A DNA stretch of 35,059 nt from Gammaproteobacteria bacterium UBA2965 (GTDB taxonomy: Bacteria > Pseudomonadota > Gammaproteobacteria > Pseudomonadales > Azotimanducaceae): assembly GCA_002348385.1 (NCBI GenBank), contig DEBD01000037.1:33318-68376 (forward strand). Direction: 5' to 3'. The notes beneath the pieces were generated by a model. It was not told where the DNA came from. It saw nothing but the letters and a program-made list of their open reading frames with translations, and ran no database searches. Shown here piece after piece: positions 1 to 8,129 of the stretch. Every line of letters begins with the position of its first letter. Position 1 is the first letter of the stretch. Made by a program: the position numbers and the translations under genes.

Positions 1-65
<65 letters not shown>

Positions 66-81
66 ATGCAGGAAGCGGCGC

Positions 82-110
82 ATTCTATTCCCCCTGGGTC
101 CGCCAAGCAA
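82..110 (-). promoter_or_regulatory. Sigma-70 type promoter of tRNA-Glu
   Basis: On the reverse strand there is a TTGCTT box (105-110), a 17-base spacer and a TAGAAT box (82-87), then a GC-rich discriminator GCGCCGC. Transcription would start about 10 bases before the mature tRNA. The GC-rich discriminator is usual for stringently controlled stable-RNA promoters; that control is inferred, not seen. Confidence 0.65.
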
Positions 111-174
111 CGTCGGCTACGCACGCGACTCCATGCGTCTACAATTAGCGGCATCTGGAGGCCGGCAGTGCTTA

Positions 175-1197
175 CTAAAACTTGATCCCCAACCCCATGC
201 TGTAAGTCACGTCTGTCTTGTCATTGCCTTGAGGCGGATCGGTCTCGTGTTGAAGATCCATACGCACGCTGGTATCCAACCGCGAGTTGATGGCAAAGCG
301 CAGACCCGTGGACGTGTCAAAAACCTGGCCTCGATCTGGAAGGACCAGGATCGAGTGCTTGTGAAACAACTCCAGGCGCTTGCTGATGAGGAAGCGGTTG
401 TAGCTTAGACCCCAACGTAATGCTGGTTTCTCTTCACTCACCCCATCCAGGTCTGCAATAACGATGCTGCCGCCCGCCTGCACGGACAGCGCACCGAAGC
501 TGTTGTCCCAAAACTGATAGCCGGCACCAACACCGGCGGTAATTCGGTGGTCGATGTCCTTGCGTTTGTCGGTGAAGTACTCGCCGTTTGCAGAGAAGTA
601 CCAGTGCTCGGAAAAAAACCGCTTGTACCCGTAGTCGAACTCCAACTGCTCCTTGGTGGACACGCCGTCCGCTTCTTCCTGGCTGAGCAGAAGTGCTACT
701 GAATGTTCCGAACGGACAAGCCTCAAGGCTGACTCTATGAGGGCGTTGTAGGCGTCCGTATTGGAATTGCCAGTGGATACGGCGGCAGACAAATCGGCCC
801 GACTGGTCCAATCCCGGCCGAAACTGCCCAGCGCCAGCTTACTTTGGCCCGCGCTGCGAATATCGGCAAGCGCTACCGGCGCGGGAGAGCCATCGTCCGC
901 CGCCACCGTCTGCCCGGACTCGCCGGAGCCCAGCTTGCCGTCTAAGCGCCTACCATCGTTGAGGCGAACCTGAAAATCCTGCTCGGTCGCAAGGCTCGCC
1001 ACCGCGTCAACGCTCACCGTCACACGGCCTGCATATTCCGTGTCGATCACGATCTTGCCACCAGCAACACTATCCACTGTGCCCGTGATGCGATCACCGT
1101 TGTTCAACTGGATCACGTCTGCCAGCGCGGCCGTGGACCACCCAACACAAACGAATACCAATACGCGTGCCGCGGCGTGTACGTGCAACCTGCCCAA
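175..1197 (-). CDS. DUF481 family outer-membrane protein (YdiY-like)
   Basis: Exported protein of about 340 aa. The N terminus is a short basic stretch, a hydrophobic core and an Ala-Leu-Ala cleavage site before Asp-Val-Ile-Gln. A small beta-rich domain (LNNGDRITGTV onward) follows. The rest is a DUF481 barrel with alternating aromatic strands, ending in a terminal Phe (GLGIKF) as expected for Bam-dependent outer-membrane proteins. Family members are called salt-induced outer-membrane proteins, with unknown substrate. I chose TTG at 1197 because AAGGAG lies 5 bases upstream. GTG at 1203 overlaps the stop of the preceding DUF815 gene but almost touches the same ribosome site. Either way the two genes are translationally coupled. 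The longest open frame (to 1299) would destroy the signal peptide. Confidence 0.8.
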   Translation of the reverse strand: MGRLHVHAAARVLVFVCVGWSTAALADVIQLNNGDRITGTVDSVAGGKIVIDTEYAGRVTVSVDAVASLATEQDFQVRLNDGRRLDGKLGSGESGQTVAADDGSPAPVALADIRSAGQSKLALGSFGRDWTSRADLSAAVSTGNSNTDAYNALIESALRLVRSEHSVALLLSQEEADGVSTKEQLEFDYGYKRFFSEHWYFSANGEYFTDKRKDIDHRITAGVGAGYQFWDNSFGALSVQAGGSIVIADLDGVSEEKPALRWGLSYNRFLISKRLELFHKHSILVLPDRGQVFDTSTGLRFAINSRLDTSVRMDLQHETDPPQGNDKTDVTYSMGLGIKF

Positions 1198-1199
1198 CT

Positions 1200-2210
1200 T
1201 CACTCCTTGCTTTGCTGTTCGATCACCAGCCGGCCTACCCAATGACGGGCAAAGTGCTGCGCCGTGCGTCCGCTGCGCACGCCTCGGGCCAGTGCCCAAC
1301 GCAGCGCTTCTGCCCGCACCTCATCGTCGAAGGTCATCGTCACGCCGTGGGCGGCGGAGAGCTTGTCCAACCAATGGATCGCAACGTCCAGGTAGGCCTG
1401 CTGTTTGAACGGATAGAACGAAAACCACAACCCGAACCGATCGGACAGAGAAATCTTCTCCTCCACCGCCTCGGACTGATGCAGCTCGCCATCCACAAAC
1501 GCCGCCTGCTCGTTGTCTGACATGTATTCCGGCAACAAGTGCCGCCGGTTAGAGGTGGCGTAGATCAAAACGTTGGAAGACGACTTGAACACTGAACCTT
1601 CCAGCGCGCTCTTGAGCACTTTGTAGCTTGCATCGTCGGCCTCGAAAGACAGATCGTCGCAGAACAAAACGAACCGGTAGGGCTCGGCGGACAGCTGCAC
1701 AACGATCTGGGGCAGCGCAGTAAGCAGAGTCTTGTTCACCTCCACCAAGCGCAAACCAGACTCAAAATAGCGATTTAGCAGGCCGTGAATCAGCGACGAC
1801 TTGCCGGTGCCCCGCGCGCCCCACAGCAACACATTGTTGGCCGGCGCACCGGCGAGAAACTGCCGCGTGTTAAGGTCGATTCCAGCCTTCTGGTCGTCCA
1901 CGCACAGCAGATCGTCGAGCTCGATGTCATCGAGCTCCGGGTGAGCAACGAACTCACCACCCACTGGGCTTGCCGTCCACATGGCGGCGCGGCAGTTGGC
2001 CCAGTCGACCCGGCTACGGGCGGGGAGAAAATCCAACAGCCGGCCAAGCAACTCGCGCGCTTCGCTCAGCAACGATTTCACGTCTTTTCTCAACGCTGTA
2101 TCCCGAAAATCAAAGGCCGCAATCTTACCCTCAATCGCCGCCCAGAGGTGCGCCCGTGCGCGCTGCACAGATGAGTCAGTGGGCCTTTGCTGGTAAACTG
2201 AGCAGCGCAT
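1200..2210 (-). CDS. DUF815 family AAA-type ATPase
   Basis: P-loop ATPase of about 336 aa. The Walker A motif is GARGTGKSS, preceded by the family-typical APANNVLLW. The Walker B-like stretch is FVLFCDDLSF, followed by a sensor-like YATSNRRHLLPE segment. The C-terminal lid carries ARGVRSGRTAQHF, diagnostic for DUF815. The biological role of the family is unknown; by fold it should be a cytoplasmic ATPase. The ATG at 2210 was chosen because the frame upstream, open to 2456, is Cys-rich and looks like the antisense of an Arg-rich ORF. No strong ribosome site is visible, so the start is uncertain. Its TGA overlaps the possible GTG start of the DUF481 gene. Confidence 0.82.
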   Translation of the reverse strand: MRCSVYQQRPTDSSVQRARAHLWAAIEGKIAAFDFRDTALRKDVKSLLSEARELLGRLLDFLPARSRVDWANCRAAMWTASPVGGEFVAHPELDDIELDDLLCVDDQKAGIDLNTRQFLAGAPANNVLLWGARGTGKSSLIHGLLNRYFESGLRLVEVNKTLLTALPQIVVQLSAEPYRFVLFCDDLSFEADDASYKVLKSALEGSVFKSSSNVLIYATSNRRHLLPEYMSDNEQAAFVDGELHQSEAVEEKISLSDRFGLWFSFYPFKQQAYLDVAIHWLDKLSAAHGVTMTFDDEVRAEALRWALARGVRSGRTAQHFARHWVGRLVIEQQSKE

Positions 2211-2270
2211 TTCGGTGGCAAAGCAGCAGCAGGAATCGCACAACGATTTCGGGCTGATCCAAATACGAGC

Positions 2271-2450
2271 ATGGCGGATAACACTTCTACACCAGCGCAA
2301 CGGGACCGTCGCGCAGGACCTAAAGATCGGCGCATTGCAGCACGAGATCGGCGCAATACGGAGCGTGTTGCCGCAGATCTTGCACCGCGTAGAGATCCCG
2401 AGATGCCAGACCGAAGATCCGCGCAGGTTCAGCGCGCGGCATCCAGCTGA
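2271..2450 (+). CDS. Possible small Arg-rich protein (59 aa)
   Basis: A short open frame starts ATG GCG GAT AAC and ends TGA at 2448-2450. It encodes a highly charged peptide with repeated Arg-Asp-Arg-Arg-like segments (RDRRAGPKDRR, AARDRRN). It lies in a 250-base gap between two leftward genes, on the opposite strand. The antisense frame is also open but gives an implausible Cys-rich peptide, so if this DNA codes, this strand is the better choice. No convincing Shine-Dalgarno sequence is visible and I recognise no family. It could be chance or a basic nucleic-acid-binding peptide. Confidence 0.3.
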   Translation: MADNTSTPAQRDRRAGPKDRRIAARDRRNTERVAADLAPRRDPEMPDRRSAQVQRAASS

Positions 2451-2462
2451 CAGCAAACCCGG

Positions 2463-2846
2463 CTACGAGCGGCGCTTGAGCGGTACCACGTTGCTGCGTT
2501 CCTTGGCGTACACCCGCCGCTCCCGTCCGGGGCCGTCAATGCCGATCTTGCCTTCATCGAAAAAGCGTAGCTCATAGAACTGAGCTGTTTCAGCCGACTC
2601 CGGGGTCAGCTCCAGCTTGTGCCCGTGCAGCGACCACTCGCCGCGCTCCTCACCGTCAGGGTCGTCGATGCGGTAGCGCCCACCGTCCAGCTCGCCGGAC
2701 AGCTCCAGGCGACCACCCTGCTCCGCCCAGTGCCAAACGCCGGGCAGATCGAGCCTGTGCAGCCAGCGCTGGCGGTTCTGCCGCGTAACGCGCACCCAGA
2801 GGAACGTCACAACGGCCACCGCGGCGGCAACAAGCAGGAAACTCAT
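2463..2846 (-). CDS. Membrane-anchored protein of unknown function
   Basis: 127 aa. An N-terminal hydrophobic helix (about residues 2-19, LLVAAAVAVVTFLW) is followed by a basic stretch, so a single-pass inner-membrane anchor is likely. The soluble part is a small beta-rich domain (LPGVWHWAEQGGRLELSGEL ... YELRFFDEGKIGIDG) and a basic tail ending KRRS. I do not recognise a family. It is the last gene of a leftward set after a GNAT and DUF503, 49 bases after DUF503. Operon membership is inferred from orientation and spacing. Confidence 0.65.
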   Translation of the reverse strand: MSFLLVAAAVAVVTFLWVRVTRQNRQRWLHRLDLPGVWHWAEQGGRLELSGELDGGRYRIDDPDGEERGEWSLHGHKLELTPESAETAQFYELRFFDEGKIGIDGPGRERRVYAKERSNVVPLKRRS

Positions 2847-2895
2847 GACCGATTGCTGTTTCCAGCCCTCCTATTCATCCAGGCAAATCGTTCAG

Positions 2896-3177
2896 TTAAA
2901 GCCATTGTCTGTGCGCGGCCACCATCTCGGCATCTACACCGAGCTGCAGGCTGCGTTCAATGTCGCTCAAAGTGCGATCCACCACGTCTGCGCTGCTGGC
3001 GGTAGCCACGAAGCACCATTGGGCCCGTTGGTGCGTGTCCTGGTGGTCGCTTTCGCACACGGCCACGTTGGCCGCGCGCCCGTATTTGTCGCGTATACCC
3101 TGCAGGCGCCGGCGCTTTTCTTTCAGCGAGCGGCAGCCGCTGAGATAAAATTCGATCTTGAGGAGGGCGACATTCAT
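2896..3177 (-). CDS. DUF503 family protein (YlxP-like)
   Basis: 93 aa, the usual size for DUF503. It has the typical N-terminal strand (MNVALLKIEFYL) followed by the family-defining SLKEKRRRLQGIRDKY helix and a second half NVAVCESDHQDTHQRAQWCFV. The cytoplasmic domain resembles a ferredoxin-like fold. In Bacillus the family member YlxP sits in the nusA-infB operon and may act in ribosome biogenesis; here the context is different (GNAT upstream with a 12-base gap), so that role is not supported by neighbourhood. The start ATG has a weak GGTGG ribosome site. Confidence 0.85.
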   Translation of the reverse strand: MNVALLKIEFYLSGCRSLKEKRRRLQGIRDKYGRAANVAVCESDHQDTHQRAQWCFVATASSADVVDRTLSDIERSLQLGVDAEMVAAHRQWL

Positions 3178-3189
3178 AACGCCACCATT

Positions 3190-3711
3190 TTACGCCAAGG
3201 CGAAGTCTTCGACGTGCAATGTGTAAAACACCGTATCCAGCCCGTGGTGCTCGCGACGCTCCTCGAACACCATGCCCAGCTTCTGCAGCACCCTTACCGC
3301 ACGCTGGTTGGGCGTGTCTGCTGCCGCAATCACCCGCTGGATTGAGCCGGTCTCGAATCCGTGGCGCAGCACCTCGCCGGCTGCTTCGGTAACGTAGCCT
3401 TCGCCCCAATAATCCGGATGGATGCCGTATAGCAGTTCCACCTGCTCACCGTCTTCGAACAGTCGATGCCCGCAGAAACCAGCGAGCACGCCAGGGTTAG
3501 TGGCCACTTCGATGGCGAAAAAACCCGACCCCAGCCGCTGGAAGCAGGCTTCGCTGGCCTCGATGAGCTGGCACACGCGATCGCGCGACATCACCTGATC
3601 GGCCCAGAGGTAGCGGCGAATGTCGGGGTTGTTCCAGAACGCCTCTAACGCCGCCAGGTCCGCAGTGGTGATTGGACGCAGGGTCAACCTGTCCGTGCTC
3701 AGGTTCGGCAT
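3190..3711 (-). CDS. GNAT N-acetyltransferase, RimJ/RimL type
   Basis: 173 aa. It opens with LSTDRLTLRPITTADL, the hallmark of the RimJ/RimL subgroup. The acetyl-CoA binding segment follows strand 4 (VELLYGIHPDYWGEGYVTEAA; the usual Gln/Arg-x-x-Gly-x-Gly/Ala loop appears as WGEGYVTEA). The C-terminal motif has NQRAVRVLQKLGM. It should acetylate an alpha-amino group or small amine in the cytoplasm; the substrate cannot be predicted. It heads the leftward set with DUF503 and the membrane-anchored unknown. A purine-rich GGAGGGAGG stretch lies 13 or so bases upstream of the ATG. Confidence 0.85.
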   Translation of the reverse strand: MPNLSTDRLTLRPITTADLAALEAFWNNPDIRRYLWADQVMSRDRVCQLIEASEACFQRLGSGFFAIEVATNPGVLAGFCGHRLFEDGEQVELLYGIHPDYWGEGYVTEAAGEVLRHGFETGSIQRVIAAADTPNQRAVRVLQKLGMVFEERREHHGLDTVFYTLHVEDFALA

Positions 3712-3814
3712 TGTTAGTCGGCCCCTCCCTCCTAACTCGCGAGTGTGCCATATTTGCCATAGCAGAGCACATGGGCCACCATCCGGGGCTTTTCGGGGTT
3801 GTTTGGAGCTTTAG

Positions 3815-3955
3815 AGACGCTGTGAGGTTCAGTTTCTGGCCGAATACGCCGACATGGGCGTGGACCAATTCATCGCTCCAGACTTCACTCTGGGCGAGCA
3901 TGAGCAGAAGCTCACAGCACTGGACCAGTTCATCACCCAAGTCGCCGGACGCTAA
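3815..3955 (+). pseudogene. C-terminal remnant of a luciferase-like (LLM) flavin monooxygenase
   Basis: Reading 3815-3955 on the forward strand gives about 46 residues ending at TAA. They contain EYADMGVDQFIAPDFTLG and a tail ALDQFITQVAGR. This matches the usual last strand and helix of luciferase-like flavin/F420-dependent oxidoreductases (YADLGVDEFIVPDF followed by a final helix). In frame upstream there is a TAG at 3812-3814, with no start codon and no remaining barrel, so the rest of the about 300-aa enzyme is gone. It lies in the 294-base gap between a GNAT (reverse) and the Nudix gene. The family assignment rests on remembered motif similarity only. Confidence 0.55.
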
Positions 3956-4005
3956 CGGCACCAAATGAAACCGCCAGCAACTTAAGGTCGCCCCGAGGAG
4001 CACCC

Positions 4006-4803
4006 ATGAGCGAAACCAACACACCATCGCGCCCCATTCCTTCCGCCACCATCTTGATGTTGCGTGATGGCACCGACGGCTTGGAAGTGTTCATGGTGGT
4101 GCGCCACCACCAGATCGATTTCGCGTCCGGCGCCTTGGTATTTCCGGGCGGCAAAGCGGAAGACAACGACTTCGACCCGGGCCTGGCCGCCTATCTGGAT
4201 GGCGCAGACGATGACCGTGACCGCCGCGCCATTCAGGTAGCTGCGATTCGTGAAGCGTTCGAGGAGTGCGGCATTCTGCTGGCAAGAGAATCAGGTGCCA
4301 GCGAGCTGTTGAGCGGCGCACGGCTGGAGAAGCTGGAGCCCTATCGAGATCAGTTGCACAAAGGCGAGGTGTCAATCACCGAATTCGTCGAGCGCGAGGG
4401 CCTTCGACTGGCCTGCGACACCCTGGTTCATTTCGCCCACTGGATCACCCCGGAGATGCTGCCCAAGCGATTCGATACCCACTTCTTCCTGGCCGCAGCC
4501 CCAGCGGATCACCTGGGCGTTCACGATGGGCACGAAAGCGTGGACTCCGTGTGGATTCGCCCGCAAGACGCCATGGCCGACGCCGAGAACGGCAAGCGCA
4601 CCATCATCTTCCCAACCCTGCGTAATGTGGCCAAGCTCGGCAACAGCCGCACTACCGCAGAAGCCATTGCCGCCGCTCAAGCAGACGACGTCATCACCGT
4701 GCTCCCCATTATGGAGCAACGGGAGGATGGGGCCTACCTGGTGATCCCGGCAGAGGCCGGCTACGACATCTCCGAAGAGCGCATGCCCGACCGTCTGCCC
4801 TGA
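4006..4803 (+). CDS. Nudix hydrolase, NUDT19-like
   Basis: 265 aa. The Nudix box is present in extended form. FPGGKAEDND starts it, an insert rich in Asp separates it from REAFEECGI (the REx2EExGI core), and the catalytic Glu residues are intact. The GALVFPGGK start, the long insert and the C-terminal IFPTLRNVAKL segment resemble the eukaryotic/bacterial NUDT19 (RP2) group, known for acyl-CoA diphosphatase activity. CoA-ester hydrolysis is thus a reasonable but untested inference. The start ATG has GAGGAG about 6 bases upstream. Convergent with the Rieske gene, with a palindrome between them. Confidence 0.85.
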   Translation: MSETNTPSRPIPSATILMLRDGTDGLEVFMVVRHHQIDFASGALVFPGGKAEDNDFDPGLAAYLDGADDDRDRRAIQVAAIREAFEECGILLARESGASELLSGARLEKLEPYRDQLHKGEVSITEFVEREGLRLACDTLVHFAHWITPEMLPKRFDTHFFLAAAPADHLGVHDGHESVDSVWIRPQDAMADAENGKRTIIFPTLRNVAKLGNSRTTAEAIAAAQADDVITVLPIMEQREDGAYLVIPAEAGYDISEERMPDRLP

Positions 4804-4821
4804 CTAAGCCGCCCGGTTCGG

Positions 4822-4839
4822 ACGCGGATCAATCCGCGT
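4822..4839. terminator. Perfect palindrome between convergent genes
   Basis: ACGCGGAT-CA-ATCCGCGT forms an 8-bp perfect inverted repeat directly between the Nudix stop and the C-terminal codons of the Rieske gene, overlapping the latter's TGA. No clear U-tract follows on either strand. A bidirectional or weak terminator is the likely role. Confidence 0.4.
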
Positions 4840-6172
4840 TGGACGCTCTGGGCCGTTCGCCGGAGATGTACTCGTCGATCACGTGGTGCAGCCGGGCAAT
4901 TCGCGACTCCTGGTCCGCCAGGCGCGCGCCGCGGTAGCCGCGCGAGCGCAACCCCAACTGCTGGCCGGCGGTGGTGCCGATGTCCTGATCGGGGACCATA
5001 CCCATGGGCGCATCGCCATACTCGATCATGTTCACCTCGGCATCACCCGTGAACTCGAGCCGGCCGCTGCGAAAAATCCCCGCTTCAATCGATTCGGGCG
5101 ACACGTACACCCAATGGTCGAAACGGCAGCGCTGGGGGTCCAGGGGATCGGGACGCATGCGCTGCAACAGCACCGAGTCCGCCGCAAAGGTGACCGAGCA
5201 GTTGGGGAAGATATTGAAGTGGTGCGGATCGGTCAGCCGCTCGTCGCGCAAACGGTCGTAATGCGCGTAGCCACGCTTCGGTCCCAATGACCGCATCTGC
5301 TGCTGAATGGCCCGGCGGGTATCGAACTCCCGGCCCTTGAAGTCGTCCGCTTTCAGCTCCCACATATCAAGCTGCTCGAGCAACGGTGACACGATCTCCG
5401 GGCCACCCTCCTGACGGTGCGACGGCATGCCACCCTGCATCACCATGCGGTTGTGGCCTTCGTGGGACATGTCGAAGCGCGTCCAAGGCACGCCTTCTTC
5501 AATATTGGCCGTGAGCTGCGGATGCACCGTGAGCAGGTGGTAAGACTCGCAGAAGTTGTCCTGGATGACCTTCCAGTTACAGGGGACCCAGGCTGAGATG
5601 GCCGTCATGCGGCGCCACCCATCCGGCTGCCAGGCCTGCCAGTCCTCCCAGACGGGGCCCAGGTATTCCTCCAGCGACTCGCAGTCCGGGTTCATATTCA
5701 CCCACACCCAGCCGCAGAACGTCTCGCAGGCCACCTCTACCAGGCTCAAGTCGTCGCAGGGGTTACCGCCGCTGAAATCTTCCGGATCCTGCACGTAGGT
5801 AAGCTCGCCGTCCCAGGCGTAGGTCCAGGAGTGATAGGGGCACACGATGTTGTCCACGTGCCCCTTGTCGGCAAACAGTAGCCGCGAACCGCGATGCTGA
5901 CAGGCGTTGTAGAACGCCTTCACGCTGCCGTCTTTCTGGCGCACCATGATGATGGACTCCGGGCCCACGTCCTCCACCTGAAAGTCGCCCGGCTCGGGTA
6001 TTTCAGACTCTCGCCCCAGCAGCAGCCACACGTTGGTCCACATATGCTCCCACTCGTCGGCAAAAAAACCGCGGTCGGTATAGCGGCTGCCCTCCATCTT
6101 ATGGGGCGGCACTTCAGGTTGGGCCCAGGGGGGCGCCTGTTCCGATCGCCAATCCGCGACTTTTGTGGCCAT
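4829..6172 (-). CDS. Rieske non-heme iron oxygenase, alpha subunit
   Basis: 447 aa, usual length for a ring-hydroxylating oxygenase large subunit. The Rieske [2Fe-2S] ligands are C91-x-H93 and C111-x2-H114 (CQHRG ... CPYHSW). The catalytic domain has NWKVIQDNFCESYHLLTVHP, with bridging Asp205 and iron ligands His212 and His217; the third ligand (Asp) is expected in the C-terminal part. It would hydroxylate or demethylate an aromatic, terpenoid or quaternary-amine substrate, using electrons from a separate reductase. No beta subunit, ferredoxin or reductase gene is next to it, so it is probably an alpha-only oxygenase served from elsewhere. A strong GGAGAGGAG ribosome site precedes the ATG. 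Confidence 0.9.
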   Translation of the reverse strand: MATKVADWRSEQAPPWAQPEVPPHKMEGSRYTDRGFFADEWEHMWTNVWLLLGRESEIPEPGDFQVEDVGPESIIMVRQKDGSVKAFYNACQHRGSRLLFADKGHVDNIVCPYHSWTYAWDGELTYVQDPEDFSGGNPCDDLSLVEVACETFCGWVWVNMNPDCESLEEYLGPVWEDWQAWQPDGWRRMTAISAWVPCNWKVIQDNFCESYHLLTVHPQLTANIEEGVPWTRFDMSHEGHNRMVMQGGMPSHRQEGGPEIVSPLLEQLDMWELKADDFKGREFDTRRAIQQQMRSLGPKRGYAHYDRLRDERLTDPHHFNIFPNCSVTFAADSVLLQRMRPDPLDPQRCRFDHWVYVSPESIEAGIFRSGRLEFTGDAEVNMIEYGDAPMGMVPDQDIGTTAGQQLGLRSRGYRGARLADQESRIARLHHVIDEYISGERPRASNAD

Positions 6173-6269
6173 GACTCCTCTCCCTTAACGAAGCGACATT
6201 CAGCGACCGTACTGCGACGCGTCAGCCAGTGCAAATGCCGTTTGCGCCTAGTACCGCTGCTGCGGCCAA

Positions 6270-6755
6270 CTAACGTTCAGCTACACGCTGCAACGCTTGG
6301 CCAGTCAGGCGATACATGGTCCATTCAGACTGCGGCTTGGCGCCGAGATTTTCGTAAAAACGGATGGCCGGCTGGTTCCAGTCCAGCACCGACCAATCAA
6401 GACGCCCGTAGCCGTGCTCCACGCAGATTCCAGCCAGGTGCGACAACAGCGCGCCACCCACTCCCCGGCCGCGTTGGTCCGGCGTGACATAAAGGTCCTC
6501 CAGATAGATGCCGGGGCGCCCCAAAAAGGTAGAGAACGAACGAAAAAACAGCGCAAAGCCAACCGCCTCCCCATCCAGTTCACCCACCACCGCCTGCGCC
6601 ACCGGATCTTCACCAAACAACCACTGCTGCAGCGATGCCTCATCGGCAACCATCTCGTAGGAACGATTTTCGTAATCCGCGAGTTCGGAGATGAACTGGA
6701 TTAACTGCGCCACGTCGGTTGCTGCGGCCGGACGAATCCTGATTGTGTCGCTCAT
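6270..6755 (-). CDS. GNAT N-acetyltransferase, diamine acetyltransferase (SSAT)-like
   Basis: 161 aa. It begins IRIRPAAATDVAQLIQFISELADYE, typical of SSAT-like enzymes. The acetyl-CoA motif is YVTPDQRGRGVGGAL after the substrate-side strand IYLEDLY. The conserved WSVLDWNQPAIRFYENLGA follows, including the Tyr that often acts as general acid in GNATs. The resemblance to spermidine/spermine or thialysine acetyltransferases suggests a polyamine-like amine substrate. Stands alone, about 97 bases upstream of the Rieske gene and in the same direction. Confidence 0.85.
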   Translation of the reverse strand: MSDTIRIRPAAATDVAQLIQFISELADYENRSYEMVADEASLQQWLFGEDPVAQAVVGELDGEAVGFALFFRSFSTFLGRPGIYLEDLYVTPDQRGRGVGGALLSHLAGICVEHGYGRLDWSVLDWNQPAIRFYENLGAKPQSEWTMYRLTGQALQRVAER

Positions 6756-6851
6756 GCCGAGTCCTCATTACTTTCAGGAAACATACTCCAATTCGAGCAC
6801 TCGGCCATACCGCGCGATTGGTGGCACACGGATTCAATCACAAATCGTTCT

Positions 6852-8090
6852 CTATCGGCGCCAGACGCCGGAAGCGTTTCCCGAGTAGCCAAGGCATCGA
6901 TACGCAGCATCCACCAGAGACTGGCCGCGCTCGTTCAAGAGAATGCCTGTTCCCAGTTTGTTCATGGCATAACCGAAACTCATCGATTCGACCGGGTCTG
7001 CGAATCCGATGCTGCCCCCCATGCCCACGTGGCCAAATGCCGCGCTGCTCAAGATAGCGCTGCTCTTGTCTACCGCCTGCTCGCGCCGGTTGTCCATGGA
7101 TTTCATGAATCCCAGCGAAAACCGCGTGGGAATGAGCAGCGTCGCATCTTCATGGGTGGCAACCGCCACCTCACTCATGGCGGCAAGGGTGTCCTCGTCA
7201 ACGAAACGCTGCCCATTCAGCGAGCCGCCACACGCAAACGGCGCGTAGATGCGGGCCAGCCCTCGCCCGTTGGCCACTGCCCCCGCACCGCCGATCTCGG
7301 CAGCGTGGCAGCTACGGCTATTGGGGCTGAATCCACCCTGATTGAAAAAAGCTCGTGAGGGAATCGACTCCGGGTCGCCGATCAGCGCTTGCGTAAACGC
7401 GCTGACTTCCGCTCCCCTGACCGGTCGGGTGGGGATCACGGGTGCCACCTTGGGCTCTTCGCTCTCCGGCAAGCCGATCCAGCACTCGGCCTGGGTGGGT
7501 TGAGCAAGGGCTTCACGAAAGTAGGCGCCCAGCGACTGTCCCGCCGTACGTCGCACCAACTCGCCTACGGTCCATCCGAAGGTAATGAGGTGATAGCCGT
7601 TGCGGGCGCCGGGTTTCCAGAAAGGCGCCTCTCGCTCCAGGCGCTCCACCATGTAATCCCAGTCGCAACAACCCTTTTCCTTGAGCTTTTCACGAATAGC
7701 GGGCACGCCCACCGAATGGTCGAGCATCATGCGTACCGTGGCGTCTTCCTTCCCGTGCGCCGCAAACTCAGGCCAATAGCGTTTGACAGGGGCGTCAACG
7801 TCCAGCTCGCCGTTGGCAACCAGGGTGTGTGCCGCCAGCGCTACCGCGCCCTTGGTGCTGGAAAAAACCACACATAGGGTATCTTCCTGCCACGGCGTCT
7901 GCGCTTCCGGATCTTTGGTGCCACCCCAGAGATCAACCACCGGTTCGCCATGAAGCGTAACGCATACCGATGCGCCCACTTCGCCCCGCTCTTCGAAGTT
8001 GCGAACGAAGGCTTGTGCCAGCGGTTCGAAATCAGTGGCGCAGTAGCCGCGGACGGCGCCGGCCGCGGTATTCCGAGAATATTCCTGCAT
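6852..8090 (-). CDS. Serine hydrolase of the class C beta-lactamase fold (EstB-like esterase)
   Basis: 412 aa. It carries the SxxK nucleophile motif (FSSTKGAVALAAH), near residue 78. The second-motif Tyr is in the YHLITFGWTVGELVRR segment. The family-typical FGHVGMGGSIGFADP segment lies near the C terminus, replacing the KTG box of true beta-lactamases. No signal peptide is seen, which argues for a cytoplasmic esterase of the EstB/LACTB group rather than antibiotic resistance. Leftward, 39 bases downstream of the exported VOC gene; possibly cotranscribed. Confidence 0.87.
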   Translation of the reverse strand: MQEYSRNTAAGAVRGYCATDFEPLAQAFVRNFEERGEVGASVCVTLHGEPVVDLWGGTKDPEAQTPWQEDTLCVVFSSTKGAVALAAHTLVANGELDVDAPVKRYWPEFAAHGKEDATVRMMLDHSVGVPAIREKLKEKGCCDWDYMVERLEREAPFWKPGARNGYHLITFGWTVGELVRRTAGQSLGAYFREALAQPTQAECWIGLPESEEPKVAPVIPTRPVRGAEVSAFTQALIGDPESIPSRAFFNQGGFSPNSRSCHAAEIGGAGAVANGRGLARIYAPFACGGSLNGQRFVDEDTLAAMSEVAVATHEDATLLIPTRFSLGFMKSMDNRREQAVDKSSAILSSAAFGHVGMGGSIGFADPVESMSFGYAMNKLGTGILLNERGQSLVDAAYRCLGYSGNASGVWRR

Positions 8091-8129
8091 CAGCTCCTAG
8101 CTAAAGCCACGGCGGCTACCTCACTGGTG

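Noticed and set aside
1204..1299. N-terminal extension of the DUF481 frame (32 extra residues).
   Set aside because: It overlaps the DUF815 C terminus, has no ribosome site and would hide the signal peptide.
6852..8090. Beta-lactamase as an antibiotic-resistance gene.
   Set aside because: No signal peptide and no KTG box; the sequence fits EstB-type esterases.
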